From an uncultured Parabacteroides sp. (GTDB taxonomy: Bacteria > Bacteroidota > Bacteroidia > Bacteroidales > Tannerellaceae), in NCBI GenBank assembly GCA_934725305.1, contig CAKVBA010000080.1:1-5015 (forward strand): DNA of 5,015 bases, read 5' to 3'. The stretch's first letter is position 1; the number at the start of each line of letters is the position of its first letter. This document shows, in pieces, positions 1 to 4,992 of the stretch. The notes under the pieces are model-generated. The model was given only the letters and a program-made list of their open reading frames with translations, ran no database searches and had not been told where the DNA came from. Position numbers and translations under genes: made by a program.

Positions 1-74
1 TCTTCCTTAGCTCAGTCGGTTAGAGCATCTGACTGTTAATCAGAGGGTCCTTGGTTCAAGTCCAAGAGGAAGAG
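1..74 (+). tRNA. tRNA-Asn (anticodon GUU)
   Basis: The complete cloverleaf can be folded by eye. The acceptor stem pairs 1-7 with 67-73 without mismatch, and G74 is the discriminator base. The D stem is GCTC (10-13) with GAGC (23-26). The anticodon stem is 28-32 with 40-44, around a loop with GTT at 35-37, which reads asparagine codons AAC and AAU. The T stem is CTTGG (50-54) with CCAAG (62-66), around the loop TTCAAGT. The 3' CCA is not encoded, so it must be added after transcription. The gene starts at base 1, so its promoter and any tRNA neighbours lie outside the window. tRNA 3' ends are common integration sites for mobile elements, but no second copy of the 3' end is visible here. Confidence 0.97.
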
Positions 75-80
75 CAATCA

Positions 81-122
81 TAAGAGGCTGTATCTAAATA
101 TCTATTTGGATGCAGCCTCTTA
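81..122. terminator. Strong stem-loop after tRNA-Asn, possible terminator
   Basis: Bases 81-99 pair with 104-122 over 19 bp, with only two G-T wobbles, around a 4-nt loop (100-103). It lies 6 nt behind the tRNA gene and could end its transcript. There is no clear T-run after the stem, so as a rho-independent terminator it is atypical. Both arms are also copies of the terminal repeat of the neighbouring MITE-like segment, so the hairpin may have arisen from two repeat ends meeting head to head. Confidence 0.5.
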
Positions 123-226
123 AAGTATGTCAGAATCAGTAAAATGCTGGGGCGCCGAGGATGAGACTGACAGTATCTGACTTTTACTAATTCAGACGCG
201 CGCGCCTTACGAGACTGTATCAAAAT
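104..226. mobile_element. MITE-like palindromic segment with terminal inverted repeats
   Basis: The left end (104-122) and right end (208-226) are inverted repeats of 19 bp with 15 identities. Inside them lies a second imperfect inverted repeat, 129-144 with 182-197 (14 of 16). The whole 123-bp segment can therefore fold back on itself, and it has no coding capacity. These are the properties of a miniature inverted-repeat transposable element. A third copy of the end (81-99) sits just outside in the opposite orientation, matching the right end at 16 of 19 positions. I see no clear target-site duplication. The repeat is of the GAGACTGTATC type, which I associate loosely with insertion-sequence ends in Bacteroidetes, but I cannot name a parent element. 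The alternative is a chance or structural palindrome in an intergenic spacer. Confidence 0.45.
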
Positions 227-302
227 AATAATGTTGCCAACCCTGTAGTAAAAACCATCGTTGATTCGTCTAAGGATTAGAAAGATTTAAAACAACAAGC
301 AA

Positions 303-782
303 ATGAATCCGAAAGAACAACAATTCTCGCAGCTTGTCAAGGACAACCGTAGCACGATATATGCGGTGTGCTACATGTTCTCCAACGATGCCGACGAAGT
401 GGCAGACCTCTTTCAAGAGGTATTAGTCAAGTTATGGAATGGCTTTGAATCATTCCATGGCAAGAGCGACATCAAAACATGGATATATCGTGTGACTCTC
501 AACACCTGTATCACTATCGACCGCAAGAAACGTAACCACAAAAGAGCCATGCTTTCCATGGATATCGATTATTTCAATAGCCAGGAACAATCCACAGCCC
601 AAGTGCGAATGCTGCACGAGCGCATAGCTCGTCTGCAACCTTTGGACAGAGCAATCATCCTATTGTGGCTTGAGCAAATAAGCTACGACGAAATAGGAGA
701 AATCGTTGGCATCAGTGCAAAGAATGTGTCGGTGCGCCTGGCACGAATAAGAGTACAACTAAAGAATATGTCGAACAAATAA
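303..782 (+). CDS. ECF-type RNA polymerase sigma factor (sigma-70 family)
   Basis: The 159-residue product has the two-domain layout of extracytoplasmic-function sigma factors. Region 2 spans about residues 8-78. It holds the DLFQEV motif (35-40) that contacts the core polymerase clamp, followed by the KTWIYRVTLNTC helix (58-69) used in -10 recognition and melting. Region 4 spans about 104-156. Its helix-turn-helix, SYDEIGEIVGIS then KNVSVRLARIR (127-150), is the expected -35 binding element. There is no region 1.1 or 3, and the length is at the short end for the class. The ATG follows an A-rich leader without a Shine-Dalgarno sequence, as is usual in Bacteroidetes. I found no TAnnTTTG promoter in front of it. 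The membrane-protein gene 16 nt downstream is probably co-transcribed and may control it. Its regulon cannot be told from the window. Confidence 0.93.
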   Translation: MNPKEQQFSQLVKDNRSTIYAVCYMFSNDADEVADLFQEVLVKLWNGFESFHGKSDIKTWIYRVTLNTCITIDRKKRNHKRAMLSMDIDYFNSQEQSTAQVRMLHERIARLQPLDRAIILLWLEQISYDEIGEIVGISAKNVSVRLARIRVQLKNMSNK

Positions 783-798
783 AACCAACAACAATCTT

Positions 799-1410
799 AT
801 GGAAAATAATCAGCAATATACCGAACTTGAATTTATGCGCTCGCAACTGGAAGACTTCAAGACACAGCTCGATAAGCAAAAGATAGTGAACGAGAAACTT
901 ATCATAAGTTCGATGAAGAAAAGCATGTCTTGGATAAAGAAGTATGTCTATTTCGAATTCTGTCTTCTACCCTTTATCGCTATCGCATGGTTGGCAATCA
1001 AAGAGTTTGCCCATCTCTCATGGTTTAACTACGGTTTTCTTATGGCGGTTGTGGTGATAGATGTCATTGCCGATTATCGCATTAACATCTCTGCCATCAG
1101 CGATGCCGATTATAGTAGCAACAATCTTGTCTCTACCATCACCAAACTCACTCGCATGAAGCGACAGCGTTCTATCCAGATGATGTTTTCAGTGCCTGCC
1201 ATAGTGGCGTGGCTTTTGTGGAGCGGAATAGAGGCGTGGATGTATCTGCCGGCTGATGCGCCCGACTTTGTGCGAGGAGTGATATATGGTGGTATGATCG
1301 GTTGTATCATCGGTGGTGTTTTCGGTCTTGTCTTCGCATTCCGCATATTCTTCAAGATGCAGCGTACCAACGATGAGGTGATAAGCCAAATCAACAATCT
1401 TAATACATAA
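799..1410 (+). CDS. Four-helix inner-membrane protein, candidate partner of the sigma factor
   Basis: This 203-residue protein is not one I can assign to a named family. Residues 1-48 are polar and charged, with a helical, coiled-coil-like stretch (about 9-36) and a basic end (K40, K41, K47, K48). Four hydrophobic segments follow, at about 49-67, 75-91, 127-150 and 159-186, the last glycine-rich. A basic loop (TKLTRMKRQR, near 115-125) lies between the second and third, and a short polar tail ends the protein. The basic flanks suggest that both termini are cytoplasmic. The gene starts 16 nt after the sigma gene on the same strand, the usual position of anti-sigma factors. By inference the N-terminal helix could hold the sigma factor at the membrane. 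It has no FecR or zinc-binding anti-sigma motif that I can see. The gene is certain; the regulatory role is a hypothesis. Confidence 0.85.
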   Translation: MENNQQYTELEFMRSQLEDFKTQLDKQKIVNEKLIISSMKKSMSWIKKYVYFEFCLLPFIAIAWLAIKEFAHLSWFNYGFLMAVVVIDVIADYRINISAISDADYSSNNLVSTITKLTRMKRQRSIQMMFSVPAIVAWLLWSGIEAWMYLPADAPDFVRGVIYGGMIGCIIGGVFGLVFAFRIFFKMQRTNDEVISQINNLNT

Positions 1411-1416
1411 ATAAAA

Positions 1417-1486
1417 AGGGCAGCCATGTATGGAGTTGAGACAAAACTTCCCTAACGATTTTATGTTTCAACTAACCAAAGAAGAG
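1417..1486 (+). pseudogene. ORF6N-domain gene remnant with internal deletion
   Basis: Two pieces of the conserved ORF6N core are present in different frames. Bases 1417-1446 read RAAMYGVETK in one frame and hit a stop at 1453-1455. Bases 1448-1486 read FPNDFMFQLTKEE in another. In intact ORF6N proteins these two motifs are separated by roughly a dozen residues (a segment of the ALNQAVKRN type) and lie in one frame. So a few dozen bases, not a multiple of three, have been lost between them, and both flanks of the gene are gone. ORF6N domains occur in phage-derived and accessory DNA-binding proteins, which suggests past mobile DNA here. The family assignment rests on motif memory. Confidence 0.6.
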
Positions 1487-1490
1487 CCTC

Positions 1491-1573
1491 TTTCAGGGCG
1501 ATTGTTGTATATTCCTTTTACCCAAGGCGTTGCCCTGGGCTGTGAAGACCATTGGGCTTTCAGCCCGTTTTGG
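1491..1573. repeat. REP-like palindromic stretch
   Basis: The stretch contains several short GC-rich dyads: GGC-GTT-GCC (1526-1534), GCCCTGGGC (1532-1540) and GGGCT-TTC-AGCCC (1554-1566). The related boxes TTTCAGGGCG (1491-1500) and TTTCAGCCCG (1558-1567) lie at either end. This AGGGCGTTGCCCT and GGGCTTTCAGCCC style is familiar to me from dispersed intergenic repeats of Bacteroidetes, sometimes linked with REP-associated tyrosine transposases. No transposase is present in the window. Only one copy is visible, so its dispersed nature is inferred. Confidence 0.5.
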
Positions 1574-1616
1574 CACACCGTCTATGTGCTTTTGGAGCCA
1601 AATGTATCAAACAGTT

Positions 1617-1649
1617 ATTCCGATGCTGCCTCAAAAGGTGCGTCGGAAT
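1617..1649. repeat. Stem-loop of 10 bp in the intergenic region
   Basis: Bases 1617-1626 (ATTCCGATGC) pair with 1640-1649 (GCGTCGGAAT), with one G-T wobble. Inside the 13-nt loop, CCT and AGG can add a short inner stem around CAAA. No T-run follows, so it is not a classical terminator. It may belong to the same degraded repeat as the REP-like stretch 44 nt upstream. Its function is unknown. Confidence 0.45.
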
Positions 1650-1738
1650 TAGTAAAAGGACTGCGAAAAAACGCTGTGTCGCAAGGGGAGAAAACCAGCT
1701 GCTCAAGCTGATGCACACGCCAAGAAGGACGAATAGGC

Positions 1739-1768
1739 ATAAAGCATCAAAGGCGAAATATGCTTTAT
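1739..1768. repeat. Perfect 9-bp inverted repeat
   Basis: ATAAAGCAT (1739-1747) is exactly complementary to ATGCTTTAT (1760-1768) across a 12-nt loop. It could form a weak hairpin or be the trace of a binding site. It has no T-tract and is AT-rich, so a terminator role is not well supported. Confidence 0.35.
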
Positions 1769-1791
1769 AACACAAAGGTAGTGTATTTTGT

Positions 1792-1805
1792 TTGATATAT
1801 ATCAA
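1792..1805. promoter_or_regulatory. Perfect 14-bp palindrome upstream of the fimbrial promoter
   Basis: TTGATATATATCAA reads the same on both strands. It lies about 50 nt before the -33 element of the fimbrial promoter, a reasonable position for an activator or repressor dimer. In AT-rich intergenic DNA such a palindrome can arise by chance, so the operator reading is tentative. Confidence 0.3.
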
Positions 1806-1826
1806 TTTTTAATATTTCGTAACATA

Positions 1827-1835
1827 CCCCCCCCC
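1827..1835 (+). repeat. Poly-C tract of nine bases
   Basis: Nine consecutive C residues stand in AT-rich sequence, 19 nt before the -33 element of the fimbrial promoter. Runs of this length are prone to slipped-strand changes. A change of length here would alter the spacing between the promoter and the upstream palindrome but would not change any reading frame. The tract itself is certain; the phase-variation role is inferred. Confidence 0.6.
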
Positions 1836-1854
1836 TGTGATTTAAGACTTGTTA

Positions 1855-1886
1855 ATTGTTTTTTGTCCAAAATCCCTCTACTTTTG
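1855..1886 (+). promoter_or_regulatory. Bacteroidales-type promoter of the fimbrial operon
   Basis: The -7 box TACTTTTG (1879-1886) fits the Bacteroides consensus TAnnTTTG exactly. A -33 box ATTG (1855-1858, three of four to TTTG) stands 20 nt upstream, the normal spacing. A second TTTG at 1862-1865 is too close to be the partner. Transcription would start at about 1890-1895, giving a leader of some 35-40 nt before the ATG at 1930. An imperfect inverted repeat (1848-1857 with 1895-1905) brackets the core promoter. Confidence 0.7.
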
Positions 1887-1929
1887 CGCCATCGAATTAA
1901 GCAAGAAGAATTGAAATTATAGATACAGA

Positions 1930-2559
1930 ATGACGCGCAAACTAATGAATGGAAAGGCCATAGCAATAGCGGCACTGACGATTGTCACCGCATTGTTTCC
2001 ACTTTCTAAAACGAAAGCTCAGCATTCCACGCTATATATTACAATTAAAAACAATTTGCTTTACGACGCTGTGTTAATACCGAATATCGGTGCAGATATT
2101 TACATCGGCAAAAACTGGTCGGCTGCTGCCAACTGGATGTATGCTTGGTGGCACAATGACAATCGGCATCGTTATTGGCGAATTTATGGCGGCGACGCGG
2201 GCATTAGGTATTGGTTCGGAGCAAAAGCACACGCCAAACCGCTGACCGGACATCATGTCGGATTGTATGGACAAATGCAGACATACGATTTCGAATGGGG
2301 AAAGCGAGGATATTTGGGTGACAAATGGGGTTTTGGTGTTGGATTGGAATATGGATATTCCGCGCCTTTGTCCGAACGGTTCAACTTGGACTTTTCCATA
2401 GGAGCCGGCTATTTGGGCGGACAATACAAGGAATATCTCCCGATGGATGACCATTATGTGTGGCAATCTACTAAAAATAGGAGATGGTTCGGACCGACCA
2501 AGATGGAGATTTCCATTGTCTGGCTGTTAGGAAAAGAGAACAAGAACAAAAAGAGGTGA
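1930..2559 (+). CDS. DUF3575 outer-membrane-type protein of the fimbrial locus
   Basis: The 209-residue product starts with a signal peptide: basic residues R3, K4 and K9, a hydrophobic core at about 10-25, and a probable cleavage after A30 (TKA-Q). A second in-frame ATG at 1945 (residue 6) would also give a usable signal. The mature part opens with IKNNLLYDA (39-47), followed by IPNIGADIYIGKNWS. This is the typical DUF3575 start, close to KTNLLYDA...PNLG in relatives. The rest alternates aromatic and glycine-rich strands (RYWFG, GFGVGLEYGYS, SIGAGYLGGQY), as expected of a small beta-barrel or outer-membrane-associated protein. DUF3575 genes often lie next to fimbrillin genes in Bacteroidales, as here. 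The exact role is unknown; help with assembly or anchoring is a guess from context. It is the first gene behind the promoter at 1855-1886. Confidence 0.85.
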   Translation: MTRKLMNGKAIAIAALTIVTALFPLSKTKAQHSTLYITIKNNLLYDAVLIPNIGADIYIGKNWSAAANWMYAWWHNDNRHRYWRIYGGDAGIRYWFGAKAHAKPLTGHHVGLYGQMQTYDFEWGKRGYLGDKWGFGVGLEYGYSAPLSERFNLDFSIGAGYLGGQYKEYLPMDDHYVWQSTKNRRWFGPTKMEISIVWLLGKENKNKKR

Positions 2560-2564
2560 CGAAG

Positions 2565-3497
2565 ATGGTTGGACAAAACAAAATAGGGCTTTTGATTTGT
2601 TTGGCAATCGCATGGGTTTTGTTGTCTGCCTGTGAACACAAAGAGTTGTGTTACGATCACCCTCATTTCACGACTATCCGGGTCGATTTCGACTGGAGCC
2701 GGATTGATAAAGAGGAAATACCGGAAGGCATGCGGGTGATTTTCTACCCGACTGATGGCGGCGACAGCTGGATATTCGACTTCCCCGAAGGGAAAGGACA
2801 AACCATAGAGCTTCCGCAAAAGGAGTATCAGGCGGTTTGTTACAACTACGACACGAGGGGAATCGATTGGACCGGACTGGATAGTTATCGGGAACTGACG
2901 GCAGAAACCCGAAAGGTTGCTTCGCCGGATTCTGTCACGATGCGTGCGGTGTCGGGGTTTCTTTGCAGTTCGGCCCTGAACTCAGTGGATCTAAGAGAGC
3001 AGCCCAACGGCTTGGAGACGGTTGTCCGTTTTCAGCCACAACGGAATGTATGCCGCTATTCCTATGAGATTCATGGTCTCCGTGAGTTGTCGAGGGTAGC
3101 TGCTTTGCGGGCGGGTTTGTCCGGCATGGGCGGTTCGCTGAACTTGGCAGCGGATTCGATACCGGAAGGGCTTTCCGAAACGATCCTATTCGGTGGAGAG
3201 GTAAAAGACAGCTTGATTGTCGGGAAGTTTTATACGTTCGGGCGGTCGCTAAAAGGGGAAATGAGTCAAAATCAGTTCCGGTTATATGTAAAGAGTACAG
3301 CCGGAAAGATGTATAAATTAAACGCTGATGTTACGGAGCAAATTCGGAAAGTTCCTTTAAAAGGACACATTGGAGACGTTCATCTGATTATCCGTTTAGA
3401 CTTCAGTATTCCGAACGATAAGCCGGATGGCCCGTCAAGCGGATTCGATGTTAATGTGGACGAATGGGAAGACATTTACATTGATATAATTGTATAA
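2565..3497 (+). CDS. DUF5119 family lipoprotein, probable fimbrial subunit
   Basis: I place the start at the ATG at 2565, not the in-frame ATG at 2484. The protein then begins with a clean lipoprotein signal peptide (hydrophobic 7-22, lipobox LSAC with lipidated C23). The gene follows the DUF3575 stop by 5 nt, and a purine-rich AAAGAGG (2550-2556) sits in front. The product has 310 residues. After the lipobox comes CEHKELCYDHPH (23-34), which I recognise as the usual opening of DUF5119 proteins. The middle is predicted to be beta-rich. The C terminus has VNVDEW (296-301), which resembles the final strand motif of fimbrillins (VEDW in the next gene). It is probably a minor or anchor subunit comparable in position to FimB or Mfa2, but that equivalence is inferred. 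The gene is clearly GC-richer than the fimbrillin gene that follows. Confidence 0.85.
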   Translation: MVGQNKIGLLICLAIAWVLLSACEHKELCYDHPHFTTIRVDFDWSRIDKEEIPEGMRVIFYPTDGGDSWIFDFPEGKGQTIELPQKEYQAVCYNYDTRGIDWTGLDSYRELTAETRKVASPDSVTMRAVSGFLCSSALNSVDLREQPNGLETVVRFQPQRNVCRYSYEIHGLRELSRVAALRAGLSGMGGSLNLAADSIPEGLSETILFGGEVKDSLIVGKFYTFGRSLKGEMSQNQFRLYVKSTAGKMYKLNADVTEQIRKVPLKGHIGDVHLIIRLDFSIPNDKPDGPSSGFDVNVDEWEDIYIDIIV

Positions 3498-3551
3498 CGA
3501 GTATTCAAAAACAGTAAGTATAAACAACTAAGTATTATTAAAAATTATCAC

Positions 3552-4748
3552 ATGAGAAAGAATTTATTGATGACAGCTGCAGCGATTGCTGCTTTGCTAA
3601 CTGGCTGTTCTACTGATGAGGAAATCGCAAACATCGAAACTTCAGCCAAAAACGCCATCGGATTTAACATCGTTTCAAACAAAGCAGAAACTAAGGCTAC
3701 GCCGATTGGCCCCGATAATTTAACAACCACAGACTTTGATGTGTTTGCTTTCAATTCCACAACGGGAGATTTGTTTATGGGAACTCATCAAACTGATTTC
3801 GGTCACGATGGAGTAGATATCCACTACGATGGTTCAAATTGGAATTACAAGAATCCTGACGATCTTGCTTACTGGCCAAGCGACGGCAGCAAGCTAAGCT
3901 TCTATGCAATCAGTCCGGCAACAGTTGAAAATGAATATGATAAGATTAATTTTTCGTGGTATATTCATGGTCCACAAGCTCCTGAAGGAAATAAAATTCA
4001 CTGTAGTTTAGTGAATGAATATGGGAGAGCAGATGGCGCAAAAAACTACGACTTAATGTATGCAACTGCTTTTGATTATGATAAGAATACAAATAACACT
4101 AAAGTAAAACTTACCTTTAAACATACCCTGTCACAAGTGATCTTTAAAGGCCAAACAAGCAATGCGTCTCTTAACGCTGATATTCAGTCAATAACAATGA
4201 TGAATATTAAATTCAGTGGTAATTTCAGTATTCCTACAGAATTACAAACAGAAAACAGCAATTATGCACGAGACCCCAAAGCTTCAGATTGGAATTTAAA
4301 CGACAGTTGGTCGCCTTTCGCTGCAAAATTGATTGCTAATAATATCAAAATTGATAACACAAAAGCTAAAGACTTATCAAAGACAGATGAGCCTATATTG
4401 GTAATTCCTCAAGTTCTGACTCCTTGGTCAACAACTCCAACATCTGCTGTTACAACAGATAATGCAAATAACAACCACCAGTCTTATCTTGAGATTAGTA
4501 TGAAATTAACTCAAAACGGGCAATATGTGATTGGTTCTGCAAGTGAATACAAAACGATATATGTACCTTTCAACAATGGCACAGAAGGTTGGGAACCGGG
4601 CAAACGTTATATCTACACGCTGACATTTGGAGGTGGATATGATAAAGACGGAAATCTTATCTTAGCACCTATCACATTTGAACCGACTGTTGAAGATTGG
4701 AAAGATGCTTCAGAATACACACCGGATGTTCCTGCATACACAAATTAA
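3552..4748 (+). CDS. Fimbrillin family lipoprotein (type V pilin-like, Mfa/FimA-like)
   Basis: The 398-residue product starts with a lipoprotein signal peptide (hydrophobic 5-17, lipobox LTGC with C19), followed by STDEE. An ETKAT stretch (46-50) is in the place where Bacteroidales fimbrillins usually have a T-R/K-A-T segment near the N-terminal processing region. The middle carries WPSDGSKLSFYAISP and LTFKHTLSQVIF, both typical of the Mfa-like fimbrillin fold: a tryptophan-proline strand, then a KHxLSxV strand. The C terminus has W347, PGKRYIYTLTF (349-359) and ITFEPTVEDW (374-383), the hallmark end of these pilins. By family knowledge the precursor is lipidated, sent to the outer membrane, trimmed by a protease and polymerised by strand exchange. 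It follows the DUF5119 gene by 54 nt with no promoter box I can see, so read-through is likely. Its base composition is more AT-rich than that of its neighbours. Whether it forms the main shaft or the tip is not clear. Confidence 0.9.
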   Translation: MRKNLLMTAAAIAALLTGCSTDEEIANIETSAKNAIGFNIVSNKAETKATPIGPDNLTTTDFDVFAFNSTTGDLFMGTHQTDFGHDGVDIHYDGSNWNYKNPDDLAYWPSDGSKLSFYAISPATVENEYDKINFSWYIHGPQAPEGNKIHCSLVNEYGRADGAKNYDLMYATAFDYDKNTNNTKVKLTFKHTLSQVIFKGQTSNASLNADIQSITMMNIKFSGNFSIPTELQTENSNYARDPKASDWNLNDSWSPFAAKLIANNIKIDNTKAKDLSKTDEPILVIPQVLTPWSTTPTSAVTTDNANNNHQSYLEISMKLTQNGQYVIGSASEYKTIYVPFNNGTEGWEPGKRYIYTLTFGGGYDKDGNLILAPITFEPTVEDWKDASEYTPDVPAYTN

Positions 4749-4781
4749 TCCTTCCTATAAAAGAGGGAATCATCCTATAGA

Positions 4782-4819
4782 AAACCGGATAGCTGTTTTA
4801 AAGGACGGCTATCCGGTTT
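4782..4819 (+). terminator. Stem-loop terminator after the fimbrillin gene
   Basis: AAACCGGATAGC (4782-4793) pairs perfectly with GCTATCCGGTTT (4808-4819) across a 14-nt loop. It lies 34 nt after the fimbrillin stop, and the sequence behind it is T-rich (GACTTTATACT) but has no solid T-run beyond the arm. It probably ends the fimbrial transcript, at least partly. Confidence 0.75.
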
Positions 4820-4872
4820 GACTTTATACTACTGGACAAAACAATCATTCATATATATATATCATACAATCT

Positions 4873-4953
4873 ATGAAAAAGGGATTATTGGGAGTAGTTG
4901 CCTTGGCTACTCTTCTATTAGTCGGCTGCTCCTCAGACGTAAGCCTCCGGTAA
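4873..4953 (+). pseudogene. Truncated lipoprotein gene (signal peptide only)
   Basis: The frame starts with an ATG after an AT-rich leader. It encodes a textbook lipoprotein signal peptide: basic K2-K3, a hydrophobic 5-16, lipobox LVGC with C19 and then SSD. It is very like the start of the fimbrillin gene upstream. After four more residues (VSLR) it stops, 26 residues in all, so no mature protein remains. The plus frame starting near 4938 stays open to the window end (RKPPVKYVFS...), but I do not recognise it as the missing part. The gene may have been a second pilin or accessory lipoprotein of this locus, cut by an insertion or recombination near 4938-4950, or simply decayed. A functional 26-residue lipopeptide is less likely. 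Confidence 0.6.
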
Positions 4954-4961
4954 AGTACGTA

Positions 4962-4992
4962 TTTTCTGCAATCTCTTCGTCCAGTATCTTTG
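4962..4992 (+). promoter_or_regulatory. Bacteroidales-type promoter pointing out of the window
   Basis: TATCTTTG (4985-4992) fits the -7 consensus TAnnTTTG exactly. A TTTT (4962-4965) 19 nt upstream is a three-of-four -33 box. The start of transcription would be near 4997-5000, and an ATG at 5011 could be the first codon of the next gene, which lies beyond the edge. The box begins only 31 nt after the stop of the truncated lipoprotein frame, so a new transcription unit starts right behind the break. Confidence 0.5.

Larger units (their letters stand above)
1411..1929. other. 519-nt intergenic region without an intact gene
   Basis: No open reading frame here looks like a functional protein. 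A 93-codon frame starting at 1430 begins with a fragment of an ORF6N domain and then runs through palindromic, repeat-like DNA into low-complexity residues. In order, the region holds the ORF6N remnant, a REP-like stretch, two stem-loops, a perfect AT palindrome, a nine-C tract and the promoter of the fimbrial genes. I see no convincing terminator directly after the membrane-protein gene ending at 1410. Confidence 0.7.

Noticed and set aside
1110..1427. Minus-strand open frames opposite the membrane-protein gene
   Set aside because: They are mirror frames of a well-supported coding region, with no family signal.
1430..1711. Open frame of 93 codons on the plus strand
   Set aside because: Only its first 20 codons carry an ORF6N-like motif. 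The rest runs through palindromic repeat DNA and does not look like a protein. It is better explained as a remnant plus intergenic repeats.
1552..1805. Overlapping open frames on both strands in the intergenic region (1552-1770 plus, 1560-1805 minus)
   Set aside because: They overlap each other and the repeat structures, have no recognisable domain and no promoter or leader of their own.
2484..2564. 27-residue N-terminal extension of the DUF5119 protein
   Set aside because: It would place charged residues before the signal peptide and overlap the DUF3575 gene by 76 nt. The ATG at 2565 gives a normal lipoprotein start.
2074..2819. Minus-strand open frames opposite the DUF3575 and DUF5119 genes
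   Set aside because: Both strands cannot be coding with good motifs here. The plus-strand products have signal peptides and family motifs and the minus-strand ones do not.
4851..4862. AT dinucleotide repeat (six units) before the truncated lipoprotein gene
   Set aside because: It is short and in AT-rich leader DNA, with no promoter boxes at useful spacing. I see no reason to call it a switch.
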